DNA of 38,875 bases, from the NCBI GenBank assembly GCA_965644295.1, contig CBFFRP010000166.1, positions 1-38,875 on the forward strand, in the 5' to 3' direction. The notes beneath the pieces were generated by a model. That model was not told the DNA's origin, ran no database searches, and saw nothing but the letters and a program-made list of their open reading frames with translations. The DNA is from Paraphysomonas bandaiensis. Lineage: Eukaryota; Chrysophyceae. Positions 10,658 through 19,724 of the stretch are shown in pieces. Every line of letters begins with the position of its first letter. Positions within the stretch are counted from its first letter, which is position 1. Position numbers and translations under genes: made by a program.

Positions 10658-11168
10658 CCCTCAACAAAGTCGGACTCGCACCTTTTCGTGGTGTTCTGGG
10701 GGATAAGTACCGGAGAGATTCTCTCTGGGAAACTAACGTGAGCCGCAAGCATAGTCAGCAGATATTGTTCTGCCCACTCATAGCCGACTGCTTGTGTGGT
10801 ACAAGGGCCACCAATAAGTGTCACTTGTGTAGACGTCTTTGGGCCCTGACGAATAAACAGGCATCCGGAAATGAGCCCACCTCAAGGGCATCCGGGATAG
10901 GGCCCACCTCAAGGGTAACCGGGGTATTGGGCTACCTGCTGAAGTCAAGCATCCGGGATGTTCACCTTAAGAACTCAGAACGGAAGTGGTTGCACCTTGG
11001 TGCTTGCGGCGACGCACAAGCAGCTTTCGTAGCGTTAAATAGTAGGATAACAGCGTCTGTTCTGATTAGATAGTTACAGGTAGAAGTCTAACTAGAATAC
11101 CTAGCATTCATCTAGCTACTAAGTTGGTGCAGATTCTTCACGCCTATTGCTAAATAAAAGACTTTCAA
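10658..11168 (+). mobile_element. SINE-like retroposon, copy 1 (511 bp, 15-bp TSD)
   Basis: The element runs from CCCTCAACAAAG to GACTTTCAA and is flanked by a perfect 15-bp direct repeat TATACGTACAATATA (10643-10657 and 11169-11183). A duplication this long is typical of LINE-type target-primed insertion, not of LTR or DNA transposons. Inside are two and a half ~27-bp subrepeats (CATCCGG...GCCCACCTCAAGGG). The same family appears at 32686-33265 and, cut short, at 31944-32034. On the minus strand GGTGCGAGTCC (10672-10682) is one base off a pol III B box. That suggests, weakly, that the minus strand is the sense strand. The 111-aa open frame over it is not kept in copy 2. Confidence 0.75.
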
Positions 11169-11329
11169 TATACGTACAATATATATTATATACAATAGAT
11201 TTCAAATTCCATCGAAATTTCAAAATTATCAACAACGAAAAAGCAGTTCACATGGTATAATATATGTATGCCGAAATATAATTAAATGAGAATGTACCAT
11301 CTATTAAATAAATCATAATATATATAAAT

Positions 11330-11822
11330 TCAAGGGGGTTGTGCTACCCATTCAAATTTCCTTTTTCTTCGCTTCGTGGTCATGAGTTCCTTGCATTTAA
11401 AGAATTCAACTTGACTCGTACTGGGTGCATTTCCCAAATGATCAGAGCTTTTCTCAGATGCAAAATAAAAGTCTTCATAATCCGAGTGTTGGACAACTCT
11501 ACGGATAACATACTTCTCGGAAGTGTCGACTTTTATAAACTTCTTACCGACTTTCTTAGCTGCACTCTTATAATAAGGGATATATGTTTCATCGACTTTG
11601 GAATCTTGACGATTTCGCACTTCTTTCCAGCCATGATCATATTCTATTATAACAATCAAATAAATATAACCCCCGTTTACAAGAAATATTCTTACCAAAA
11701 GCCGATTCAGAAGAGTCAGATATTATCTCCGAATCTGAATCTTGCTCGTCACTATCAATATCTTCTTCATATTTTTGTTGAATGTACTCTGGCAAAATTC
11801 TGTACACAAATGAACTTGAGTT
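11330..11822 (-). pseudogene. Unrecognised spliced coding fragment
   Basis: On the minus strand, an acidic segment (YEEDIDSDEQDSDSE) upstream of 11696 joins in phase across a 52-nt GTAAGA...ATAG intron (11695-11644) to a basic, Lys-rich segment ending at TGA 11330. The 5' end is not clear; reading back, sequence stays open to about 11822 but no good ATG is seen. No domain is recognised. Its place between a SINE and a retroelement suggests a truncated gene or transposon fragment. Confidence 0.4.
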
Positions 11823-11839
11823 GTAATTAATATAATAGG

Positions 11840-12274
11840 ATTTAATAGTTGTAAAGGCTATTTACAACTGACTATAAACGATGTAGGATATGAATCGTAT
11901 GTAGTGTAGTACATGTATGAGTATATTGTACGGTTGTGGTTGCATTCACAATGTCCTGTGTATGAGGAGGAGTCTTTAGACTAGGGGTCTGTCTGTCTTG
12001 TCTTCTTCTTCCTCTCTTTTTATCTACACAGTAACTAATCATAGCTAAGTTAATCGATCTACCTTTTGGGAGCTTAAGGTTGCGAGATACTTGGGAGCTT
12101 GTATTTCTGGCTGTGATAAGTTAAATAAGCATTCTGTTTTCTTGTTTCGACAAACAAGCGCATTTCTTTTCAGTGATCTTAGGCTTCAAAACCTAAGTTT
12201 TGCATATAGTAAATTTACTCATAGTAAAATCACATAAGTGAAGAATAATTTAAGGGAATAGATTGTTATTGATT
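11840..12274 (+). other. Possible 5' LTR and leader of the Ty3-type element
   Basis: Directly upstream of gag and non-coding, with T- and C-rich blocks (TCTTGTCTTCTTCTTCCTC) like an LTR promoter and leader. There is no second copy in the window because the 3' end of the element is lost, so LTR borders and a primer-binding site could not be proven. Confidence 0.3.
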
Positions 12275-13735
12275 ATGTCTGATTCGGATAGTACCATTGT
12301 TCCTTCTGAAATGGACGAAATCAAGGCAATGTTAAGAGTGATCACGAGTGAATTAAGCGAAGTTGCGAAATTGTGTGCGACTACGGCTGGTAGAGTGGAC
12401 CATCTTGAGACAAGGGTTGCCATAGGTGGAAGGCAGTTTTTGGATGAGCTGGCAGCGGTTCAGCAGGAGGTCAATGATAGTATCGGTGTCAGACGAGGAA
12501 AGCGGGATGATGAGTCTGATGAACAACCGAGAGAGAAAAAGAAGGAAAGGCGAACTTCTGTGTTCATTAGGGAAGCACAAGGCTCGGATGACATAGAGGT
12601 TAAGAAGCAGGTCGTTATTAATGTTGAGAAGCCGCCTCATAGGCATATTTATCTGGATTCGATGGAGCTCAGCGATTTTACCAAGTTTATCATTCAGTGG
12701 TTTGAATACGAACAGATCAACGGGATTAAGCTTGAGCCAGCCCAGATAGTTAGCAGGCGTGTTCGAAACCTGCTTATGTTCAATAATAACATGACGGATT
12801 CGATGTTTGTCAAGTTGAGTGCACAAAGTTTCTGCGAGATGATGGCGAAGGAAACTAAGGTGTTATCTAAGGCTGAGTTCATTGAGACTTTGCGTCACGC
12901 GCTGAGATTTCTTAAACCCCTGGATTGGAAGTCAGTGCGGCCGAATACTCATGAGTTATTTTTTCAAGAGATTTTGAAACGAAAGAACGTTTTTATGCGT
13001 ACATTCAGTATCATGATGGAGGCTAATAGTCATAAGTGTCCGCCTGTCGGAGGAAAGGAATTTGGCTCTGCACAAGTTTTCTTAGAATTGGTCGATGAGT
13101 CTTACAACAAGCGCATTTTGGCAGAGATACCGAGGGTGACTGATACGAACTATGATAACGTTGAGGAGTTTTTAAACAAGTACGTTTCTAAGGCGAGTGA
13201 GCATTATGAGGCGTCCAAGAATATTAGATTGGTGCCTTCTTACGAAGGGTCCGATTTTAGTAGAAAGCAAGTGCAGAGGAATTCGAAGAACCGGGACAGC
13301 GGTTACGTAGTGAAGGAGAAACCGAAATTCCTAAACAACGTTCAGTTTGAGGATCGAGTCGAGGATGATTTCTATGGTGATTTGGATGCCAGGGAGATTG
13401 ATTCTATACCTGTTATCGAGGAAGTCGGTGAGTCAGACGAGGATGATTTCGAGAAACAGGTGGACGGTATGATCAGAGAAGAGTCTGAGTCAGATCGAGG
13501 ATCCGTGGAGCAGCTTATGAACATCGATAAGGCAGTGGGAGCAACACGTGGGTGTATAGCCTTTGCATTATATGGGAATTGTTATAGAGGAAAAGAATGC
13601 AAACATGTTCAAGGGCATAATGAGGCAGTTGCACGTGAAACTCGGAAGTGGATGCAGAAGAAGTTGTCTCAGATGTCGGCGGATGAGTCCACGGGGCCAC
13701 GCAAGATTTTGCCCAGGCCTGGGGGGCCATCCTGA
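12275..13735 (+). CDS. Ty3-type retrotransposon Gag
   Basis: 486 aa from ATG 12275 (the frame opens slightly earlier at a TTG) to TGA 13733-13735. The N-terminus looks coiled (LETRVAIGGRQFLDELAAVQQEV). A Lys/Arg-rich nuclear-signal-like stretch follows, then a helical capsid-like region (residues ~120-330). The C-terminus has an acidic linker and a CCCH-like finger, CIAFALYGNCYRGKECKHVQGH (C-x8-C-x5-C, with His one and five residues further on), in place of the usual CCHC knuckle. By role it forms the particle and packages RNA. The single TGA separates it from an in-frame protease, and the next codons are CAA TTA. No LTR pair is seen. Confidence 0.85.
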   Translation: MSDSDSTIVPSEMDEIKAMLRVITSELSEVAKLCATTAGRVDHLETRVAIGGRQFLDELAAVQQEVNDSIGVRRGKRDDESDEQPREKKKERRTSVFIREAQGSDDIEVKKQVVINVEKPPHRHIYLDSMELSDFTKFIIQWFEYEQINGIKLEPAQIVSRRVRNLLMFNNNMTDSMFVKLSAQSFCEMMAKETKVLSKAEFIETLRHALRFLKPLDWKSVRPNTHELFFQEILKRKNVFMRTFSIMMEANSHKCPPVGGKEFGSAQVFLELVDESYNKRILAEIPRVTDTNYDNVEEFLNKYVSKASEHYEASKNIRLVPSYEGSDFSRKQVQRNSKNRDSGYVVKEKPKFLNNVQFEDRVEDDFYGDLDAREIDSIPVIEEVGESDEDDFEKQVDGMIREESESDRGSVEQLMNIDKAVGATRGCIAFALYGNCYRGKECKHVQGHNEAVARETRKWMQKKLSQMSADESTGPRKILPRPGGPS

Positions 13736-13741
13736 CAATTA
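13733..13741 (+). promoter_or_regulatory. UGA CAA UUA, candidate stop-codon readthrough signal
   Basis: Gag ends TCC TGA CAA TTA, and the same frame stays open through the protease to 14266. A stop followed by CAA UUA is the classic readthrough context known from tobamovirus replicase (UAG CAA UUA; consensus CAR YYA). That makes this a likely recoding site that sets the Gag to Gag-Pol ratio. Confidence 0.65.
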
Positions 13742-14266
13742 CAAAAGGCTGATAGTACTCGGAGTTGTGACAAGCAGTTATACGGATTGAATGACTCTGA
13801 TACTGTTAGCCGAGTTTTCCTCAGGAATTTAACAGAGGTTCTTAATGTTCAAAACCGGAAAGAATTGACGTTAGCACATTCTGAGGGAAAAATTGTGTGT
13901 GATGATAAATATATAATAATTGTGCGTGGAATACTTTTCGACACTGGAGCTTTGACCTCGAACTTTATCTCTAAGGATTTGTTCGAGTCGTTCAAGTGCC
14001 ATGTTGGGGAAGGAAAAATTAGAGAAAAGAATATGACAATTGGGTTTGCGGATAAGACGTCAAATATGAAATGCAACTCAATCGTGGAGCTGGAGTTAAG
14101 ATTCGAGAGACTAGGTTCTTCTGAGGAGTCTGTAAGTTATGTTGGAGATTTCATAGTAGCTGATATGGGAAGTAATGACATCATTGTGGGTCTTCCGGCC
14201 ATATTGGGTAGCCTGTGGGAGTATTTCTTGTATTTTTGCCTAAAGGAAGAACTACAAATGAAGTAA
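13736..14266 (+). CDS. Retrotransposon aspartic protease (in frame with Gag)
   Basis: Continues in the Gag frame after the UGA. The catalytic motif is GILFDTGALTSNFISKDLF (D-T-G), and the second half has DIIVGLPAILGSLWEY, matching the Ty3-type protease fold (hydrophobic-G-LP-L). It would cut the polyprotein in the particle. The frame runs out at TAA 14264-14266, while the expected continuation (VFLPKGRTTNEV) lies one frame back from about 14225. There is no good slippery heptamer at the overlap, so I read this as a single-base loss or assembly indel, not programmed frameshifting. Confidence 0.8.
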   Translation, partial: QLQKADSTRSCDKQLYGLNDSDTVSRVFLRNLTEVLNVQNRKELTLAHSEGKIVCDDKYIIIVRGILFDTGALTSNFISKDLFESFKCHVGEGKIREKNMTIGFADKTSNMKCNSIVELELRFERLGSSEESVSYVGDFIVADMGSNDIIVGLPAILGSLWEYFLYFCLKEELQMK

Positions 14267-16377
14267 ATTATTTGGATGAGATGCAGTCAGAGGAAGAATA
14301 TTGCGAAGAGCACGCTCTCAATATGGTCCAAGAGTTATTGCATCCATGGAGCAAGGATAATCAGGAAGTTGCGCCTGAGGAGTTGGAGGTACCTGATCCT
14401 GCGCAATTTGGGTTCGCTTCAAGTTTTCTGGGAAAGTCTAGAGAGGAAGCTATTGTGGAGTTCGAGAGTATGTTTGAAGAGCATGTCTCAGCGGAGTTTA
14501 GAGAGTCACAGCCGGTGCTGGAGCTATTGAAGACTAAGGGAGTGAAAGTTTTTGTTCCAGAGAGGTGGGACGGCATTAGGGAGTTGACCCGCTCGATATT
14601 AAGTTCGACGAGAATTTACCTCCTAGGATCAAGCCGAAAGCAAGGCCGGTTAATCCGAGACTGTATGAAGATGCGGAGAAGGAGTTCAAGAGACTTTGTG
14701 GGTATATTTATGTTCCCAGTAGGTCTCCATGGGCCTCTTGTCTTGTTATAGCCCCGAAAGCGACCAAACCATTCATACGTATCTGCGGGGACTACGTTCA
14801 GATAAACAAGTATATTCCAAGTCCTCATTACACAGTTCCAAATGTGAGGCATGAGTTAGACAGGATCGTAGGGTACAAGATCTTTATGGACATAGATCTG
14901 ACCAATGCGTTCCACCAGGTGAAACTGCATGAAAATACTTCGGAGAAACTGTCCGTACAGACACCGTGGGGGCAGTATCAGCCATTGTTTCTACCTGAAG
15001 GAGTGTCTCCGGGGATCCGTGTTTTGCAGGAAGCCGTTGTTAAGTTGTTCGGTGACCTTGAGTGGGCGTTGTGCATTTTCGATAACGTGCTTTTGCTAGC
15101 CCACGACTATGAAGACGCTTACAAGAAGCTCGAGATATTCTTGAATAGGTGTGCCGAGCATGAGGTTGTGTTGAAATTTGCGAAGACCTGGTTGGGATTC
15201 CAAGAAGTTAAGTTTTTCGGCTACATAGTGCGACATAATAGTTTTGAGTTATCTGAAGACAAAAAGGAGGCTATTTTGAATATTCCGTTTCCTGAGAATG
15301 GGAACAAATGCAAGAAAGTCCGTACCTTATTGGGTATGGGAGTGTTCTTTGCTCCTTTCGTGCCTAGTTATTCCGATTTGGTTAAACATCTAACGGATAT
15401 GACGAAGAGTACTTTTAACTGGGACGAGTCTACGTGGGAGTTCGATTACAGACTGGAGTTCGAAGAGTACAAACGGGGTTTGCAGCGGTCCTGTTCTTTG
15501 TTCTACCCGGACTACAACCTGGAGTGGACACTGAGGACTGACGCTAGTGACTATGGAGTGGCAGGTATTCTTTTTCAGACGGTACCGGCGACAGAAACAG
15601 TCACAGCTCAGCAGCAAACTATAACATTGTGTTCGAAGAAACTCTCAGTACAGGCTCAAAGATGGTGTACTATTGAGAAGGAGGGTTTTGGAGTATTTTA
15701 TTCGGTCAAGAAGTTCTCGTTCTATCTCAGGGGAAAGAGATTTACTATCGAGACGGACCATAACAACTTGGTATGGATCGAAGCATCTGAGGTAGCGAAG
15801 ATTATCCGGTGGAGAATTTATTTGCAAGATTTTGACTTCTTGATTAGACATATACCGGGAAAGAATAATGTCGTAGCAGATTGTCTATCGCGATTGCTGT
15901 ATTTGTCGGGAATGGCTGACGAAAGTGACGATGAGGACTCAGAGGAAGTAAATTTTGTGACACTGCATAACATCTTTGAAAAAGACGATTTTGAGGACGA
16001 AGTGCAGGAGATCGCGCCACCTACGGAGGAGCAGAGGATAGATTATCATCAGGCTATCAAGGAGGTTCACAACGCGCAGGTAGGACATTGGGGTGCGAAA
16101 GAGACGTGGAAGCGTCTGTGTAAGCAATTTCCGGGACACGGTGTACCATTCAAGGTGGTTGCAGATTTCGTGGACGAATGCATCAACTGTCAGAAGAACC
16201 GGAGGGAGCTGAAGCAGCGATTGATTCCTATCACAAGACATTTAAAACCGCCTCATTCCAGGAGTGCTTTGGGAATTGACGCGGTTGCTATTACACCAGT
16301 TTCGAAATCAGGGTACACACACATTGTGGTTATGGTTAATTTGTTTACGAAATTGGTGTACTTATATGCGGTGAAAG
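14215..16377 (+). pseudogene. Ty3-type RT, RNase H and integrase (broken)
   Basis: A linker in one frame (14215 to ~14577) passes, by a second one-base shift near 14575, into the frame holding RT, RNase H and integrase. RT has IDLTNAFHQVKL (first catalytic Asp), but its YxDD box reads CIFDNVLL, so the second Asp is Asn. RNase H keeps TDASDYG, EKEGFGV, ETDHNNL and VVADCLSR. Integrase has the H-H-C-C finger (VHNAQVGHWGAK, CINCQK) and the first Asp (GIDAVAITP). The sequence then stops at ~16377, where an inverted piece of another retroelement begins. The second Asp and the Glu of integrase are lost, so the copy is dead. Confidence 0.85.
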
Positions 16378-16667
16378 GTGTAATCTTTCTGATGAGAAAG
16401 ACCGTGTTTACAACGTTTTATTAATTTAAAGTGCTTCCCAAACCGAGAATACACTGTCCAGAACACCAAACCGGTAAAACTGCCTCCCAACACAAGCAAA
16501 CCGCGAGTATAGAATGAATTAAAATTACGTTAAAACGTGTAAAGAAAAAGTGAAATCATACAACACTCTATCTTGCTGTGAATCATCTACAGTTTACAGT
16601 ATCATACTTGCAGTTATACGGGACGTATATCCCTTCAAGAATACTTAAACAGCAAGGTACACAGCAG
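16378..16667 (-). mobile_element. Probable LTR end of the second Ty3-type element, inverted
   Basis: Read on the minus strand, this continues from the 536-bp inverted-repeat arm and ends ...AATAAAAC...GATTACA, like the R-U5 end of an LTR with an AATAAA signal. It abuts the broken integrase of the first element. A CTTTCT-GATG-AGAAAG hairpin lies at the tip. The matching plus-strand copy is cut at 19151, so this part is present once. Confidence 0.5.
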
Positions 16668-17203
16668 ATAAACTGAAAATAAAAGTACAACAGCATGCTA
16701 CCTAGAGTACCGCAGTATAACACCGTATAACTCCACGTATAACAGTAACTACAGGTATGCGTGACACTACCCCGCCCTTCTCCCTCCAGCTAGAGAAAAG
16801 AAATAGGAATACATATCTGGGATAGATAGAAGTAATACTTGTATCAGCCAATATAGCGTCATTCCAAGCATTAGCAAATAAATATCCAATTCATGAAATA
16901 AAAGTAATAAACATACGTAGAGCAATATTATGATAATAAGTATGAATAATAGTATGAATGTTATAATATATATATGTGATATAATCATGAAATATTAAAT
17001 AAATAAAAGTAATCAACAATTAGAGGAGAATATTAGGATATTGTTGGCAGAAATGCAGCATCCACCAATACCATAGTAGAAGGATCAAATTCCGTGACTC
17101 GACCATAGCAGTGGACGTCATAGGCACTCCATTCATAAGTAGATTGAAACAACGGGCAATAGAGGTCTATACGTAACTGGCGACGGCCAGCCCACCGCAC
17201 ATA
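16668..17203 (-). repeat. Inverted repeat arm 1 (536 bp)
   Basis: Reverse complement of 18616-19151 with only scattered mismatches, for example ACCG/ACAG near 16724 and in the CCTTCTCC tract near 16772. It includes the last ~56 codons of the second element's polyprotein, its stop codon and the start of its 3' non-coding/LTR sequence. Confidence 0.95.
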
Positions 17204-18786
17204 TGGTCGAATGGGACACCATGGATTGCGTAGAACATGGTTAAAATTATGCAAAGTCTTTCCTGGACATGGTATCTCTATAGAGACTGTACGTAACTTT
17301 ATTGATGAGTGCGCTTTATGTCAGAAGTTGAACAGTGGTATGTCGGATTCGTTACAAGCGCCTGTCAGAGCTTTGGATGCAGAACATTGCAGACATTTTG
17401 TGGGTTTCGACACACTTACAGTCAGTCCTCCTGATGCTCAGGGACACTGTTGCATACATGTTGTGAAGCAAATGCCAGCCCGATTGATAGGACTCTACCC
17501 AGCTAAGGACTATAGAGCGGAAGGAGTTGCTAGAGCGTTGTTTCATTACTTTGTTACTTATGGAATTTCAGAAGTACTGATTTCAGACCCTGGGTCAAAC
17601 ATTACTGCTGAAAAGTGGTACAGTTATTGTTGAAGTGGTTTTTTGGAGTTCGATTTCGAGTGTCATTAACTAATCGACATGAGTCCAACATGGTCGAGCG
17701 ATCTCATCGAGAGCTGTTGCGATTTCTACAGGGTTTAGTCCACGATGAGAGGTTGCAAGATTCATGGGGGACATTGAGTGTTACATGTTGATTTAGTTCA
17801 TTTTGAATGATGAAGTCAGTAGTGAGACTGGACTCTCTCCTTTTCAATATGTGTTTGGTACCGTTGATATTCCATATTTTCGGTTGGGTGAACTGACTAT
17901 GGATGAGTCTTCTGCTGCGGGTTATGTGTCTATTTTGAATGAGAACTTACAGAAGATTCGAGCGGTTGCCATGGATGTTCAGCGCAAGATCCAAGACAAG
18001 CGCAAGTCTGCCACGCCTACACATACTTTGAATGAATATCAGCCTGGTGATTTAGTTTTGTTGCGGCTGGATCCAACTCAGCATAAGCCCAATAAATTGT
18101 ACCCTCGTTTCAAAGGTCCTTACGAAGTGGTTTCCACGTATAAGGCTGATGTCACATGCATTCATGTTGTGATGCGTTTTGAAGTTGTGCTGCACATGTC
18201 ATGGCTCAAACCGTTTTTTGGTACGCCCGAGCAGGCATATCGTGTTGCGCAAATTGACTTTAACCAGTATACTGTGGTTGCTGTGATTGCATATCGAGGA
18301 GATCCAGAGGTTCGTTCTCGAATGGAATTCCAGGTTCAGTTTGAGGATGGTTCGTTATTATGGCTTCCATGGTCACAGGATATTGCTTCCACCTCGCAAT
18401 TTCAGTCGTTCTGTGAGCAGAAACCTCAATTGTTCCCTCTGTTGTTTTCTGCTGCTATGGCAAAATCTGAACGTGCACGTTTGAAACGTATACCTATCGA
18501 AGGGGTGTCACCTGGTCAAACAATTTATGTAGATTTGCGTGCATGGGGTTCAGATTTCTATGATGAACTTAATCTGCCGAATTGTTATACAACGATGTAT
18601 GTTGTCGAATGTTCTTATGTGCGGTGGGCTGGCCGTCGCCAGTTACGTATAGACCTCTATTGCCCGTTGTTTCAATCTACTTATGAATGGAGTGCCTATG
18701 ACGTCCACTGCTATGGTCGAGTCACGGAATTTGATCCTTCTACTATGGTATTGGTGGATGCTGCATTTCTGCCAACAATATCCTAA
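17204..18786 (+). pseudogene. Second Ty3-type integrase and C-terminal domains (decayed)
   Basis: Starts mid-finger with GHHGLRRTW and CALCQK, then the integrase core: Asp in VGFDTLTV, Asp in LISDPGSNI, Glu in NMVERSHREL. The core is spread over at least three frames, broken near 17620 and 17790. From ~17800 one open frame runs to TAA 18784-18786. It holds the GPY/F module (YPRFKGPYEVV), then a chromodomain-like strand pattern (VVAVIAYRGDPE ... FQVQFEDGSLLWLPW), and a further ~120 residues of unknown role. The 5' two thirds of the element are absent. It is related to, but distinct from, the element at 12275-16377 (both have FPGHG after the finger). Confidence 0.8.
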
Positions 18787-19151
18787 TATTCTCCTCTAAT
18801 TGTTGATTACTTTTATTTATTTAATATTTCATGATTATATCACATATATATATTATAATTAACATTCATACTATTATTCATACTTATTATCATAATATTG
18901 CTCTACGTATGTTTATTACTTTTATTTCATGAATTGGATATTTATTTGCTAATGCTTGGAATGACGCTATATTGGCTGATACAAGTATTACTTCTATCTA
19001 TCCCAGATATGTGTTCCTATTTCTTTTCTCTAGCTGGAAGGAGAAGGGGTAGTGTCACGCATACCTGTAGTTACTGTTATACGTGGAGTTATACAGTGTT
19101 ATACTGCGGTACTCTAGGTAGCATGCTGTTGTACTTTTATTTTCAGTTTAT
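18616..19151 (+). repeat. Inverted repeat arm 2 (536 bp)
   Basis: Direct-sense copy of the element's 3' end, overlapping the last codons of the integrase frame. It ends at CAGTTTAT, where AT-rich polymerase-gene sequence starts on the other strand. Arm 1 carries the same sequence inverted, 1412 bp upstream. Confidence 0.95.
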
Positions 19152-19724
19152 ATAACTTTACTATCTATTAAGTCATCTTCATCATATATCATGGTATTAT
19201 AATCTTTCGTTTGTTCATTGATTTTAAAGTCTAATTCAAAGTTGTCTTTTTGTGAATATGCATATAACAAGTCTATATGAGTATACCAATTATTACTTGA
19301 AAATGAAAACTTCTTATAAAACTGCGAAGGACTTCTTTTATTTTCTTTTTCTGAAATTGTAATTTTCACATTGTATAATCCATACTTTAAATTATTTTCG
19401 CTTAATTTCTTCATAAACTTCTTCTGAGACATCATCTTATATTCTGGTTTTGTTGTTGCAATCTTCAAATTACTTTTAGACAGAATATAAGGATAGAAAG
19501 CTCCATAGTCATATCCATAGCACTTTACAACATCATCTTTATAATATTTCTCATCTAAACAACAAAGACCAGCATTATGACACTTCTCTAAAACATAAGA
19601 TTCTTTGAAGTTTATGTTTTCTAATCTAACCTTCTTATTGTTTATGCTCACACTGTTCTTTTTCATATTTGAGAATCTTACAAAAGTTAGGGTTGCAGCG
19701 CTCTTATGATTATAATTAGATTAA
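19152..19724 (-). pseudogene. Family-B DNA polymerase fragment (polymerase domain start)
   Basis: Minus-strand, very AT-rich coding sequence, open from the piggyBac remnant at its 5' side to a stop made at the retroelement junction. It contains AATLTFVRFS, like the T-x-A-S-L block after the exonuclease, then GYDYGAFYPYIL. The latter matches motif A (D-x-x-S-L-Y-P) of protein-primed type-2 family-B polymerases (DNA_pol_B_2), as found in linear plasmids, Polintons, virophages and adenoviruses. Motifs B and C (the second catalytic Asp pair) are missing, cut off at 19152. Codon use (AAA, AAT, TTA) differs from the host genes. It is a foreign, inactive piece. Confidence 0.7.

Noticed and set aside
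10738-11073. 111-aa protein on the plus strand
   Set aside because: It lies wholly inside the SINE-like element and is not open in copy 2 at 32686-33265.
14215-14266. Programmed -1 frameshift between protease and RT
   Set aside because: The frames overlap in the right direction, but there is no X XXY YYZ heptamer at the crossing, and a second one-base shift occurs at ~14575 inside the RT lead-in. Two random indels explain this better.
16767-16988. 73-aa Ile/Leu-rich minus-strand frame
   Set aside because: It is the LTR/3' non-coding sequence of the inverted retroelement arm, mirrored at 18898-19155; not a gene.
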